DNA from: Burkholderiales bacterium Ga0077543
GTDB lineage: Bacteria > Pseudomonadota > Gammaproteobacteria > Burkholderiales > Burkholderiaceae_C
Assembly: GCA_001464055.1 (NCBI GenBank)
Contig: LNET01000025.1
Span: 62,001-126,000, forward strand
Reading direction: 5' to 3'
DNA: 64,000 nucleotides
Shown: one piece after another, positions 9,918 to 19,545 of the stretch
How the letters are laid out: every line of letters starts with the position of its first letter
Position numbering within the stretch: position 1 is the first letter of the stretch
The notes under the pieces: model-generated
Seen by the model: the letters and a program-made list of their open reading frames with translations, nothing else
Told to the model about the DNA's origin: nothing
Databases searched by the model: none
Made by a program: the position numbers and the translations under genes

Positions 9918-12341
9918 ATGGGACTGCGGGCCGAGAAGCCGAGATGGGTGCGCTGGTTCTCCGACATCGGCAACGACGACGTCGCCACCGTGGGCGGCAA
10001 GAACGCTTCGCTGGGCGAGATGTTCGGGCACCTCGGAGCGGCGGGCGTGCGCGTGCCCGACGGCTTTGCCATCACCGCGCAGGCTTACCGCGAGGTGCTG
10101 GACCAGGCCCGCGCCTGGGAGCCGCTGCGCCGCGCGCTGGACGGCCTGGACGTGCGCCAGGTGGACGATCTGGCGCGCCGCGCGCTGGCCGCGCGCGAGA
10201 TCGTGCGCGCGGCACCGCTGCCGGCCGCGCTGCGCGAGGAGATCCTGGCCGCCTACGCGCAGCTGCGCGCCGAGTTCGGCGAGGGCCTGACCGTGGCCGT
10301 GCGCAGCTCGGCCACCGCCGAAGACTTGCCCGGCGCCAGCTTTGCCGGCCAGCACGAGACCTTCCTCAACATCGCCGGCGAGCAGCGCCTGCTGGCGGCC
10401 GTGCAGGACTGCTTCGCCAGCCTGTTCAAGGACCGCGCGATCAGCTACCGCGTCGACCAGGGTTTCGACCACCTGAAGATCGCGCAGTCGGTGGGCGTGA
10501 TGAAGATGGTGCGTGCCGACCTCGGAGCCAGCGGCGTGGCCTTCACGCTGGACACCGAATCGGGCTTTCGCGACGTCGTCTTCATCACTGGCGCCTGGGG
10601 CCTGGGCGAGAACGTCGTGCAGGGCACGGTCGACCCCGACGAGTTCCACGTCTTCAAGCCCACCCTGCGCGCTGGCCGGCGCTGCGTGCTGCGGCGCCGC
10701 CGCGGCGCGAAGGAAGTGCGCATGGTCTATGCGCAGGCCGCTGGTCGCGACACCACGCGCAACGTGGCCACCTCGGCCGAGGAGCGCGAGCGCTTCTGTC
10801 TGTCCGACGCGCAGGTGCTGGAGCTGGCCGACGCGGCCCTGGCCATCGAGGCGCACTACAGCGCGCGCGCCGGCCACCCCGTGCCGATGGACGTGGAATG
10901 GGCGCTCGATGGCCTGGACCGTCAGCTCTACATCGTGCAGGCGCGGCCCGAGACGGTGAGCTCGCAACGTTCGCCGGGCCAGCTGGACGAGGTGCACCTG
11001 GCCGCACCCGGCACCGTGCGCGTGCGCGGCCGCGCGGTGGGCAGCGGCATTGCCGCCGGGCGCGTGCGCGTGGTTGCCGACATCGCCCACCTGGCGGAGT
11101 TCCAGCCCGGCGAGGTGCTGGTGGCCGACAGCACGCTGCCCGACTGGGGCACGGTGATGAAGACCGCCGCGGCGGTGGTCACCAACCGCGGCGGGCGCAC
11201 CTGCCACGCCGCCATCGTGGCGCGCGAGCTCGGCATCCCGGCGGTGGTGGGCTGCGAGAACGCCACGCGCGAGCTGCGCACCGGCGACGAAGTCACGGTC
11301 AGCTGTGCCGAAGGCGCGCAGGGCCGCGTCTACGCAGGACGCATCGCCTACACGACGACGCGCACCGACCTGGCCAGCCTGGGCCGGCCACGCACCGAAG
11401 TGATGGTCAACCTCGGCAACCCCGACCTCGCCTTCCAGGTGGGCCTGCTGCCCAGCGCTGGCGTGGGCCTGGCGCGCATGGAGTTCATCATCGCCGAGCA
11501 CATCCGCGCGCACCCGATGGCGCTGGCCCACCCCGAGCGCGTCACCGACCCCGCGGTGCGCGCCCAGCTGGCCGAGCTGACGAAAGGCCATGCGCGCCCG
11601 GCCGACTTTTTTGTGCGCGAGCTGTCCGAGGGCATCGGCACCATCGCCGCGGCCTTCTTCCCGCGCCCGGTCATCGTGCGGCTGTCCGACTTCAAGACCA
11701 ATGAATACGCCAGCCTGCTGGGCGGGCGCGATTTCGAACCGGTGGAGGCCAACCCGATGCTGGGCTTTCGCGGCGCCTCGCGCTATGCCCACCCGAGCTA
11801 CGCCGATGGCTTCGCGCTGGAGTGCGCGGCGCTGCGGCGCGTGCGTGAAGAAATGGGCCTGGTGAACGTGAAGCTGATGGTGCCCTTCTGCCGCCGCGTC
11901 GACGAGGCCGAGCGCGTGCTCGCCGCGATGGCGGGCCACGGCCTGGCCCGCGGGCAGCAGGGGCTCGAGATCTACGTGATGTGCGAGATCCCGAACAACG
12001 TCATCCAGGTGGACGCCTTCGCCCGCCTCTTCGACGGCTTCTCCATCGGCTCGAACGACCTCACGCAACTGGTGCTGGGCGTCGACCGCGATTCCGAAAT
12101 CGTCGCCTTCGACTTCGACGAGCGCGACGCGGGTGTGATGGCCATGATCCGCCAGGCCATCGAAGGCGCCCACCGGCACGGCCGCCACATCGGCCTGTGC
12201 GGCCAGGCACCGTCCGACGACCCCGGCATGGCGCAGGCGCTGGTGGCCCTGGGCATCGACGCCATCAGCGTCACGCCCGACACGCTGCTGGCCGTGACGC
12301 GGCGGGTGCTGCAGGCCGAAGCGCGCCCGCCCGTCGCCTGA
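9918..12341 (+). CDS. ppsA: phosphoenolpyruvate synthase
   Basis: An 807-residue enzyme, the normal length of PEP synthase, converting pyruvate, ATP and water to PEP, AMP and phosphate. The N-terminal ATP-binding domain has VGGKNASLGEM and RSSATAEDLPGASFAGQ. The swivelling phosphohistidine domain has GGRTCHAAIVARELGIPAVVG (His430). The C-terminal PEP/pyruvate barrel has GSNDLTQLVLGVDRDS and a closing LCGQAPSDDP. ATG 9918 has a perfect ribosome site (CAGGAGG, 9907-9913). Placement behind an FNR-like box suggests it is induced when oxygen or energy is low, for gluconeogenic flow towards glycogen; glgC 10 kb away carries the same box. Transcription converges with the CheB-CheR gene. Confidence 0.95.
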   Translation: MGLRAEKPRWVRWFSDIGNDDVATVGGKNASLGEMFGHLGAAGVRVPDGFAITAQAYREVLDQARAWEPLRRALDGLDVRQVDDLARRALAAREIVRAAPLPAALREEILAAYAQLRAEFGEGLTVAVRSSATAEDLPGASFAGQHETFLNIAGEQRLLAAVQDCFASLFKDRAISYRVDQGFDHLKIAQSVGVMKMVRADLGASGVAFTLDTESGFRDVVFITGAWGLGENVVQGTVDPDEFHVFKPTLRAGRRCVLRRRRGAKEVRMVYAQAAGRDTTRNVATSAEERERFCLSDAQVLELADAALAIEAHYSARAGHPVPMDVEWALDGLDRQLYIVQARPETVSSQRSPGQLDEVHLAAPGTVRVRGRAVGSGIAAGRVRVVADIAHLAEFQPGEVLVADSTLPDWGTVMKTAAAVVTNRGGRTCHAAIVARELGIPAVVGCENATRELRTGDEVTVSCAEGAQGRVYAGRIAYTTTRTDLASLGRPRTEVMVNLGNPDLAFQVGLLPSAGVGLARMEFIIAEHIRAHPMALAHPERVTDPAVRAQLAELTKGHARPADFFVRELSEGIGTIAAAFFPRPVIVRLSDFKTNEYASLLGGRDFEPVEANPMLGFRGASRYAHPSYADGFALECAALRRVREEMGLVNVKLMVPFCRRVDEAERVLAAMAGHGLARGQQGLEIYVMCEIPNNVIQVDAFARLFDGFSIGSNDLTQLVLGVDRDSEIVAFDFDERDAGVMAMIRQAIEGAHRHGRHIGLCGQAPSDDPGMAQALVALGIDAISVTPDTLLAVTRRVLQAEARPPVA

Positions 12342-12369
12342 AGTCCCGTTATCGGCCCGGGCAGCCCGT

Positions 12370-15300
12370 TCAGGCCTTGCGGGCCGGTCGGGTGCGGTGC
12401 GCCTTCGGGCTGGCCACGGCCGCTGCGCGCGGGGGCGGGGGCGCGGCGCCTGCAAGCGCCGCGGGGCCAGCCGGGGCCGCAACGATCGACAGCAGCATCA
12501 CCGGGTGCCCTGCGGGTTGGTGCAGCACGCGCCGCACGCCCAGGGTACAGCGCAGCGCGCCTGCGCCGGGCAGCGCGATCTCGGCCTGCCGCGTCGCCAG
12601 CCCGGCCTTGCCCGTCGGCCACGGCGCTTCGAGCAGCGCCCGCACGGCGGGCAGATTCCAGCGCCCCTGGCCGATGGCCAGCAGGTCCAGGCCCACGGTC
12701 TGCTTCGGCGCGTCCTGGAAGGCCTCGTAGTAGGCGCGGTTGGCCGAAAGCACGTGATGCCGGGCGTCCAGCACCACCAGCGGGCTGTCCACGGCGTCCA
12801 CGATGCCTTCGGCCAGCGCCAGTGCCTCGCGCGCCGCGATGGCCTCGACGCTCAGCGTGACGTCGGCGAAGGTCATCACCACGCCTTCGACCACGTGGTC
12901 CACCGTGCGGTAGGGCTGCACGCGGGCCAGGTAGCAGCGGCCGGCGGCCGTACGCGCCTCGCGCTCGGTGGGCACCAGTGAATCGAGCACCACCTGGGCG
13001 TCGGCCAGCAGGTCGGCATCGAGAAGCTCGCTGCGGATGTCGGACAGCGGCCGGCCGATGTCGCTGGGCAGCAGCCTGAACAGCTGGGTGGCGTCGCGCG
13101 TGAAACGCCGCAGCTTCAGCTGCCGGTCGAGGAAGATCACGCCGAGCTGCAGGTTGTCCAGCAGGTTCTTCATGTCGTCCTGGATGCGGCCCATCTGCTC
13201 GATCTTGGACTGCAGTTCGGCATTGACGGTGACCAGTTCCTCGTTCACCGACTGCAGCTCTTCCTTGGACGTCTCCAGCTCCTCGTTGGTGGACTGCAGC
13301 TCTTCGTTGGTGGACTGCAGTTCCTCATTGGTGGACTTGAGCTCCTCGTTCGAGATCTGCTGCTCCTCCAGCATCATGCGCAGGCTTTCCTTGACGTGCG
13401 CGAGTTCGTGCTCGAGTTCGGCGCAGCGCTGTGCTTCGGCGGTGGGGCGGCGCCCCGGCGTGCGCGCTGGCGTGGCCGGCGTGGGCTCGTCGGCGGGCTG
13501 GAAGCTCACCAGCAGCACGGCTTGACTGCCGGTGGGTTCGGGCAGGGGCCGCACGTTGAGGCTGACCGCTCGACGCTCACCCTGGGCCGACAGCAGGGTG
13601 GCGTGGCTGGTTGCCGGCAGGCCCTGGGCGGCCACTGTGCGCAAGGCTTCCCGCAAGGGCAGCTGAAGTCCTTCACGCGCCATCTCCACCAGGCTGTGCG
13701 TGGGCTCGCCCGGTGCCGGGCGCAGGTAGGGTCCGGTATCGCCATGCACGTAAAGAATGCTGCCCTGGAGGTCGACCAGCACCGCCGCCGGCGCGTAGGA
13801 CTGCAGCAGCGCGCGCTTGGCCAGCTCGGCCATCTGGCGCGGGTCGGCGCGCTGCGGCGCGACCGGCAGCGCCAGGCTTGTCTTGCCGGCCATCCAGGAC
13901 AACTGGTCGGCCAGACCGGTGCGGGCCGCCGCGTGCAGCGGCCGGGCCCGGTAGAGCTTCCACTTGCGGTCGCTGACCTCGAACAGCTCGGCGTGCCTGC
14001 CGATGCTTTCCGATGGCGACAGGAACAGCACGCCACCCGGGTTCAGCGCGTAGTGGAAGATCGGGATCAAGCGGTCCTGCAACTCGGGTTCGAGGTAGAT
14101 CATCACGTTGCGGCAGCACAGCAGGTCGAGCCGGGTAAAGGGCGGATCCTTGACGAGGCTCTGCACCGCGAAAATGGTCATGTCGCGCAGCTCCTTGTTC
14201 ACGCGATAGCCGGTTTCTTCCCGTGTGAAGTAGCGGCGCAGGCGCTCGCGCCCCACGTCGGCGGCGATGTCCGCGGTGTAGAGCCCGGCGCGGGCGGCCT
14301 TGATCGCCTCGTCGTCCAGGTCGGTGCCGTAGAGCTGCACCTTCAGCTCCTTGCCCGACTCCTGCAGGTACTCGCGCACGACCATGGCCACCGAGTAGAC
14401 CTCTTCGCCACTGGCACAGCCCGCCACCCAGATGCGCAGCGTGGCGCCGTCGGCCTTGCCGTCGATCAGCATCGGCATCACCTTGCGCTTGAGCACCGCA
14501 AAAGCCTCGGCGTCGCGGAAGAAGCTGGTGACGTTGATGAGCAACTCGCGGAACAGCAGCTGGAGCTCGGCCGGGTTCTCCTTCACGTAGCGTGCATAGA
14601 CCGGCATCCGGTCGATCGCGCGCTGCGCCATGCGGCGCTCGATGCGCCGCCTGACGGTGCTTTTCTTGTACTGGGTGAAGTCGTGCCCGCTGCCGCTGCG
14701 CAATTGCGCCAGCACCGCCGCGAGGCCGCCGTCGTCGGCCGCGGCTGTGGCCGGGACGCTGGCCGCTGGAGTCTTCGCCGCGGCGGCGGCCGCCAGCGCA
14801 GAACCGCCTTGCAGCAGCGCTGGCGTCAGCTGGTCCGCGGGCAGCACCTTGTCGACGCAGCCCGCCTGGATGGCGCTGGACGGCATGCCGTCGAACTTGG
14901 CGGTGGCGGGGTCTTGCACCAGGCACAGCCCGCCGGCATCGAAGATGGCGCGCAAGCCCAGCGTGCCGTCGGTGCCCGTGCCCGAAAGCACGATGCCGAC
15001 GGCCCGGTCGGCCTGCTCTTTCGCGAGCGAGCGGAAGAAGTCGTCGATGGGCATCCGTGGCGTGCGCAGCTCGGCAGGCACCTTCAGCCGCAGCTTGCCC
15101 CCGGCCAGGCCCATGACGCGGTTCGGCGGCATCACGTGCACCCGGTCTGGCAGCACCGGCATGCGGTCGCGCGCTTCAACCACCGGCATGTCGGTGGCGC
15201 GCTGCAGGATCTCGACCAGCAGGCTGGGGTGCGTGGGGTCGAGGTGCTGCACGACCACGAAGGCCATGCCGGTGTCCGCCGGGGTGTGGCGCAGCCATTG

Positions 15301-15438
15301 CTCCAGGGCTTCCAGCCCCCCAGCCGAGGCGCCGATGCCGATGACGGCGGAGGGCAGGCGCGCGGCGGTGTCGGTCTTGACGGCAGGGCGGCGGCGCGTG
15401 CCGGCGGCAGGCGGCGGGGCTTTCTTCCGGGTGGCCAT
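12370..15438 (-). CDS. CheB-CheR fusion with coiled coil and PAS domains
   Basis: A 1,022-residue multidomain signalling protein. The CheB-type methylesterase (about 28-215) has its triad in GIGASAGG (Ser38), VQHLDP (His65) and GTGTDGT (Asp156). A CheR-type methyltransferase (about 245-510) has WVAGCASGEEVYS and CCRNVMIYL. A linker with a PAS-like segment follows, then a heptad coiled coil (about 640-735, repeats of STNEELQ) and two PAS-like domains (about 740-990). It lacks a kinase domain and there are no chemoreceptors or cheA/cheW nearby, so it probably acts with the adjacent kinases rather than in classical chemotaxis. Twelve bases separate it from the upstream kinase gene. Confidence 0.88.
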   Translation of the reverse strand: MATRKKAPPPAAGTRRRPAVKTDTAARLPSAVIGIGASAGGLEALEQWLRHTPADTGMAFVVVQHLDPTHPSLLVEILQRATDMPVVEARDRMPVLPDRVHVMPPNRVMGLAGGKLRLKVPAELRTPRMPIDDFFRSLAKEQADRAVGIVLSGTGTDGTLGLRAIFDAGGLCLVQDPATAKFDGMPSSAIQAGCVDKVLPADQLTPALLQGGSALAAAAAAKTPAASVPATAAADDGGLAAVLAQLRSGSGHDFTQYKKSTVRRRIERRMAQRAIDRMPVYARYVKENPAELQLLFRELLINVTSFFRDAEAFAVLKRKVMPMLIDGKADGATLRIWVAGCASGEEVYSVAMVVREYLQESGKELKVQLYGTDLDDEAIKAARAGLYTADIAADVGRERLRRYFTREETGYRVNKELRDMTIFAVQSLVKDPPFTRLDLLCCRNVMIYLEPELQDRLIPIFHYALNPGGVLFLSPSESIGRHAELFEVSDRKWKLYRARPLHAAARTGLADQLSWMAGKTSLALPVAPQRADPRQMAELAKRALLQSYAPAAVLVDLQGSILYVHGDTGPYLRPAPGEPTHSLVEMAREGLQLPLREALRTVAAQGLPATSHATLLSAQGERRAVSLNVRPLPEPTGSQAVLLVSFQPADEPTPATPARTPGRRPTAEAQRCAELEHELAHVKESLRMMLEEQQISNEELKSTNEELQSTNEELQSTNEELETSKEELQSVNEELVTVNAELQSKIEQMGRIQDDMKNLLDNLQLGVIFLDRQLKLRRFTRDATQLFRLLPSDIGRPLSDIRSELLDADLLADAQVVLDSLVPTEREARTAAGRCYLARVQPYRTVDHVVEGVVMTFADVTLSVEAIAAREALALAEGIVDAVDSPLVVLDARHHVLSANRAYYEAFQDAPKQTVGLDLLAIGQGRWNLPAVRALLEAPWPTGKAGLATRQAEIALPGAGALRCTLGVRRVLHQPAGHPVMLLSIVAAPAGPAALAGAAPPPPRAAAVASPKAHRTRPARKA
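13279..13341 (-). repeat. three 21-bp tandem repeats in the CheB-CheR coiled coil
   Basis: Three near-identical 21-bp units at 13279-13299, 13300-13320 and 13321-13341. They encode successive seven-residue heptads of the type STNEELQ. Whole-unit gain or loss would keep the frame and change the coil length by one heptad. Confidence 0.8.
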
Positions 15439-15450
15439 GGCAAGGGATGT

Positions 15451-16647
15451 TCAGGCCAGGGAGCTGCCGGGCGCTGGCCCTGCGACGCCGATGGCCTGGT
15501 GGCCGAGGAACACGAGCATCCGCTGTGCATGGCCGGGCAGTTCGCTGAACTCGAGGCGGCCGCCGAGCAGGTGGACCTGGTCCTTGAAGCCATGCGGCAG
15601 GCTCATCAAGGAGCCTGCCGGTCCGTCGGTGCGCTCGTGCCCGGGCACGATTTGCAGCACCAGCACCCAGTCGCGCGGGCGGCGCAGCAGCTCGACGCTG
15701 ATGCCGGCACGCACGTAGGGCGCGAAGTGCACCAGCGCGGCTTCGATCAGCCGGTAGATGGCGATGGCCAGGGGCTGGGGCAGCGTGGCATCGTCGTCGT
15801 CGAAATGCAGGTTCGCCCGCAGGTCCAGGCGCTCCGCGACGTCGCTGACCAGCCATTCCAGGGCGGCCCTCAGGCCCAGGTCGCTGAGCATCAGCGGGTG
15901 AAGGTCGGCCGACATGCGACGCACCAGCGCCACCGCCTGGTCGAGTTCGAGCGCCATCGTCTCGACCAGCAACCGCTTTGTACCGTCGTCCGCGCACGGG
16001 GTCAGCGTGCCCAGGTGCAGCTTCAGCGCCGCCAGCCGCTGGCCCAGCCCTTCGTGCAGCCGCACCGCCATGGCGCGGCGCTCGGTCTCGCGAGTCTCGT
16101 AGCCGCTGGCGGCGATGCGGCGGTTCTTGGCCGCCAGCCGGCGTTGCGACAGCTCGGTGAGCGTCAGCCGCAACTGGCGACCCGGGCCCGGTCCGCCCAT
16201 CGCCCGGCAATCGAGTTGCGCCTCGAAGTGGTGACCGTCCTCGCGCTTGAGCATCAGTTGGACGCGCCGCAGTTCGCTGCGCGTGAAGGCGCGCAAGGCC
16301 ACCCGGCGCCAGCGGTCGCTGTCGGCTGGCGCCACGAAGTGTTCGAAGGAACGCCCCAGCATCGCCGGTCGCTCGGTGGCGAATTCGGTCGCTGCGGTGA
16401 GATTGGCCTCGGTGATGCGCCCTTCGGCGTCGAGCGTGAGGTAGGTGACGGGCGCCGAGTCGAACAGGTCGATGTAGCGGTCGCGCGCGGAGACGAGTTC
16501 CCGGTGAGCACGCAGCAGTTCCTCGTTCTGCTGTTCCAGTTCGATCTGATGGACCTGAAGTTCGTGCACCAGCGCCCTTCGACTGATCCCGATCAGGGGC
16601 TTGAGGCTGATCTTCGGCGTGGCAGGGGTCGACAGGTGGCGAGGCAT
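15451..16647 (-). CDS. PAS histidine kinase-like protein with degenerate ATPase domain
   Basis: A 398-residue soluble protein. A short N-terminal coiled coil (VHQIELEQQNEELLRAHREL, about 32-51) leads to a PAS domain (about 55-165, LFDSAPVTYLTLDAEGRI), then a HisKA_3-type dimerisation helix with the phosphoacceptor motif RLHEGLGQRLAALK (His198). The C-terminal region matches HATPase in layout, but the N-box is EAALVHF where active kinases read EALTN, and the DDGxG loop cannot be found. ATP binding is therefore doubtful. It may act as a phosphoacceptor or a partner of the intact kinase at 17799-19325. ATG 16647 is chosen because the upstream small gene stops one base before it. Confidence 0.7.
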   Translation of the reverse strand: MPRHLSTPATPKISLKPLIGISRRALVHELQVHQIELEQQNEELLRAHRELVSARDRYIDLFDSAPVTYLTLDAEGRITEANLTAATEFATERPAMLGRSFEHFVAPADSDRWRRVALRAFTRSELRRVQLMLKREDGHHFEAQLDCRAMGGPGPGRQLRLTLTELSQRRLAAKNRRIAASGYETRETERRAMAVRLHEGLGQRLAALKLHLGTLTPCADDGTKRLLVETMALELDQAVALVRRMSADLHPLMLSDLGLRAALEWLVSDVAERLDLRANLHFDDDDATLPQPLAIAIYRLIEAALVHFAPYVRAGISVELLRRPRDWVLVLQIVPGHERTDGPAGSLMSLPHGFKDQVHLLGGRLEFSELPGHAQRMLVFLGHQAIGVAGPAPGSSLA

Positions 16648-16648
16648 G

Positions 16649-16945
16649 TCAATACAGCTGGGAGGCTTGAGCTTTGGGGGGCGTGCCGCGGCTCGGGCGG
16701 GAGGTGACGACAGTGGGCTGCTGGCCGGCGGCTCGGCGAACTGGGAAGGACCCACAGTCTGCACCAGTGGCGCTCGTCTGTGAGCCCCCTGGTGCGCATT
16801 GCAGCAACGCCGCGCCCGCGAAACGGCCTGCGCGCAGCTCGTCCAGGGCCCGGTTGGCCTCGGCCAGCGCATCGCGCTGAAGGTGCGCTTCGAGCGGCTG
16901 CTCGCCCCACAGCCAGGCATATGGGAACTGCGGGATGTCGCTCAT
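16649..16945 (-). CDS. small hypothetical protein upstream of the PAS kinase-like gene
   Basis: A possible 98-residue protein. The first ~45 residues look like real coding sequence (MSDIPQFPYAWLWGEQPLEA, then a helical stretch rich in Ala, Arg and Leu). The rest is low in structure, rich in Ser, Thr and Pro, and could be non-coding. ATG 16945 is preferred to the upstream alternative at 16966. It stops one base before the kinase-like gene starts, so it could be the first gene of that operon. I do not recognise the family. Confidence 0.4.
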   Translation of the reverse strand: MSDIPQFPYAWLWGEQPLEAHLQRDALAEANRALDELRAGRFAGAALLQCAPGGSQTSATGADCGSFPVRRAAGQQPTVVTSRPSRGTPPKAQASQLY

Positions 16946-17099
16946 GCGGATGCCTGCACACACCATGGTGCCGCCGAGCCGTCAAGCCGCCGCGCCAGCT
17001 GCTGCGCGCAGCGGTTCTCGCGCTCGGGCCCGGGCCCCGGCAAGGCCATGGCCCGCCATGGCAGGGGTTCGCTGGCCGCAGCCGGCAGCGGCACGGCGC

Positions 17100-17789
17100 T
17101 CACTCCCCGCGCCGCTGGACGAGCAGGCGGCCCGGCAGGTCATCCGTGAGCAGGCCCTGCTCGATACCGTAGCGGATGAGGGCCGCCAGGTTGGGCAGTT
17201 GCAGGCGCTCGAGGATGCGGCTTTTGTGGGTGCTGACGGTCTTGACCGACAGGTGCAGTTCATTCGCGATCTCGGTGGGCCGGTGCCCGGCGACGAGGCG
17301 CCGCATGATGTCGAGTTCGCGGTCGGACAGCCGCTCGTACAGCGCCGGCTCGCGCGTCCCGTTCAGCTGGAGCACCACGCGCTCGGCCAGCCCCGCGCTC
17401 ACGTAGACGCCGCCTGCGGCCACCTTGCGCACGGCGCCGGCCAGTTCGCGGCTGGCGCAGTCCTTGGTGACATAGCCGTTGGCACCGGCCTTGAACGCGC
17501 GCAGGGCGTACTGTTCCTCGGCGTGCATGCTCAGCATCAGAAGGCGAAGGCGCGGGAATTCGGCGTGCACGCGCCGCAGCAGCTCGAGGCCGCTCATGCC
17601 GGGCATCGAGATATCGAACACCGCCACATCGAAGGGCGTGCAGCGCAGGACGTCCAGTGCTTCGAGGCCGGAAGCGGCTTCCACCACGCGCCAGGCCTGG
17701 TGGGTGCCCTCGAGGATGCGCTTGAGCCCTTCGCGCACGATGGCGTGATCATCCACGATGAGGATGTGCAGGGCGTCGTCGCCTTCCAT
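17100..17789 (-). CDS. NarL/UvrY-type response regulator
   Basis: A 229-residue two-domain regulator. The receiver domain (about 1-125) has the acidic pair IVDDH, the phosphorylated aspartate in AVFDISMPG (Asp59) and the conserved lysine in YVTKD. A LuxR-type helix-turn-helix (about 155-215) has LSDRELDIMRRLVAGHRPTE and LSVKTVSTHKSRILERL. It lies nine bases after the kinase gene at 17799-19325 and is its likely partner. Targets are unknown; the surrounding low-oxygen-type genes are candidates. Confidence 0.92.
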   Translation of the reverse strand: MEGDDALHILIVDDHAIVREGLKRILEGTHQAWRVVEAASGLEALDVLRCTPFDVAVFDISMPGMSGLELLRRVHAEFPRLRLLMLSMHAEEQYALRAFKAGANGYVTKDCASRELAGAVRKVAAGGVYVSAGLAERVVLQLNGTREPALYERLSDRELDIMRRLVAGHRPTEIANELHLSVKTVSTHKSRILERLQLPNLAALIRYGIEQGLLTDDLPGRLLVQRRGE

Positions 17790-17798
17790 GGGCGGTCT

Positions 17799-19325
17799 TC
17801 AGGCCGCGCGAGGATTCGAGGCCGGTGCCGGGCCGCGGGCCTTGGTGTCGGCGGGCTCGACGGGCAGGTGCACGACGAGGCGCACGCCCCCGCCAGCGAT
17901 GTCCTCGACATTCAGGCTGCCGCCCAGGGCATCGGCACGTTCCTGCATGCCGAGCAGGCCGAACTGGCTGTCGCGCTGCGGATGTGCCGCGGCCTGCAGC
18001 CCGACGCCGTCGTCGCTCACGCTCAGCATCAACTCCGCGGCGACGCGCCGCAACTCGATGTTCACCCGAGTGGCCCGGGAATGCCTGGCCACGTTGGTCA
18101 GCGCCTCCTGCACCATGCGGTAGGCGGCGATCGAGACCCTGTCGTCCAGCGACTCCTCCAGCGGCTCGGTGTTCAGCCGCACCTGGATGCCGATACGGCG
18201 CGAGAAGTCGGCCGCCAGGGCCTCGATCGCGTCGCCCAGACCCAGGTCGTCGAGCAGCGGGGGGCGCAGGTTCGAGGCGATGCGGCGCACCGACATCAGG
18301 ATGTCGTCCAGTGATTGCAGCAGCCCCTGCACCCGCCCGTCATTGCCGGGCACCGAGTTCGTGCTCGCGCAATGGACGATGTCCATCTTCAAGGCGCCCA
18401 GGCGCTGGCCCAGTTCGTCGTGCAGTTCGCGCGCAATGTGGCGCCGTTCTTCTTCGCGCGCTTCCACGACATGGGCCGACAGGCGCTTGAGCAGCTGTCG
18501 CGAACGCTGCATTTCCCGCAGTTCGCGGTTGCGCTGGCTGATGTTCGACACCACCATCTGCACGGTTGTGCGGCCATGGTCAGGCAGGGCGGCCAGCGCG
18601 ATCTCCACTTCGCGGGCCTCTTGGTCATGTCCGAGCAGATGCGCCTGAAGGGTTTCCACCTGGCCTTCACGTTCGACCGCCGCAGCCACGCAGCGCGAGA
18701 GTTCCTCGTGATCAGACAGGTTGAGCAAGGTGTAGACCGACCGGCCGACCAGCGCTTCCCCGCTCTCCAGCCCCATCAGCTTGCCCGCTGCGCGGTTGGC
18801 GAACACCACGCGGTCGGCCTCGGCCACCCAGACGGCGATGGGTGCCAGCTCAATGAGCGCCCGAAGCTGTCTTTCGGTGAGGCCGCTGGCCAGCGCGCCG
18901 CTGTGCGGGTGGACGAGGACCAGGAAGCCGGGACCCGCCGGCCCTTGCATTTCCGGGACAAGTCGCCCTATCAGCAATTCGATCGACATGGAACAGCGCT
19001 CGCCGTTCCGCGCCAGGCACGCGCCGGGCCAGCGCTGCCACCCTGGCGATGCTGGCGAGCCTTCAGGCGGGGCTTGCCAAGGCAGCGCGCGGGTCGGCGG
19101 TGTGGCCAGCAGAGCCTCGAAGGCCCTGCCTGCCGCGCTCTGGAACGTGATCCCGAGGCAGATCTCGGCCATGCGGTCCATCGACAGGACATGGCCCTGG
19201 CTGTCCAGCCGCAAACCACCCCAGCCTTCGCTGGGCTCGGCGGAAACAGGGCAGACCGTGGAAGCCACGGCGTGCCCGCTGCAGCAGTCCGGAACGCGCA
19301 AGTGTTCACCAGGGTCAGTAGCCAT
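17799..19325 (-). CDS. soluble PAS sensor histidine kinase, NarX/DegS-like core
   Basis: A 508-residue protein with no membrane segment. A Cys-containing N-terminal region (about 1-145, Cys at 14, 15, 25, 56, 103 and 111) precedes a PAS domain (about 155-265, LIELAPIAVWVAEADRVVF). The HisKA_3 helix has ARELHDELGQRLGALK (His302). A complete HATPase domain has EALTN, SDDGVGL and FGLLGMQERADALGG. The PAS domain or the N-terminal cysteines could sense redox state or a small ligand. It forms an operon with the response regulator and is the intact counterpart of the degenerate kinase at 15451-16647. Confidence 0.9.
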   Translation of the reverse strand: MATDPGEHLRVPDCCSGHAVASTVCPVSAEPSEGWGGLRLDSQGHVLSMDRMAEICLGITFQSAAGRAFEALLATPPTRALPWQAPPEGSPASPGWQRWPGACLARNGERCSMSIELLIGRLVPEMQGPAGPGFLVLVHPHSGALASGLTERQLRALIELAPIAVWVAEADRVVFANRAAGKLMGLESGEALVGRSVYTLLNLSDHEELSRCVAAAVEREGQVETLQAHLLGHDQEAREVEIALAALPDHGRTTVQMVVSNISQRNRELREMQRSRQLLKRLSAHVVEAREEERRHIARELHDELGQRLGALKMDIVHCASTNSVPGNDGRVQGLLQSLDDILMSVRRIASNLRPPLLDDLGLGDAIEALAADFSRRIGIQVRLNTEPLEESLDDRVSIAAYRMVQEALTNVARHSRATRVNIELRRVAAELMLSVSDDGVGLQAAAHPQRDSQFGLLGMQERADALGGSLNVEDIAGGGVRLVVHLPVEPADTKARGPAPASNPRAA

Positions 19326-19545
19326 TGATGGGTTTCCCTCGGCCGGCCAATCCCAGGATTGTTGCAGGTCGAAGGCGCGCTGGACATACCCTGTTTTTGC
19401 ACGCCGTCTGGCGTCTCGGGGATGTCGTCGGGTACCGCATGCGTTGCGGGTTGATGCAGGCCGGGGTCAGGTCGCCAAGGTCCTCCGGGTTGGCGCGCGC
19501 GACCCGTGCAAGGCCTGCGGCCATCAGCGCAGTGGTTTCGCGCTC

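Noticed and set aside
9432-12482. A ~1,000-codon minus-strand frame covering ppsA
   Set aside because: Only its last ~124 codons (9432-9806) lie outside ppsA and look coding. The rest mirrors ppsA.
13200-13350. Tandem repeats that could be mistaken for a CRISPR array or minisatellite
   Set aside because: The 21-bp units are in frame, have no spacers, and encode heptads of a coiled coil.
13396-16707. A 1,103-codon plus-strand frame opposite the CheB-CheR and kinase genes
   Set aside because: Shadow frame with low-complexity His/Gln/Arg-rich translation and no domain.
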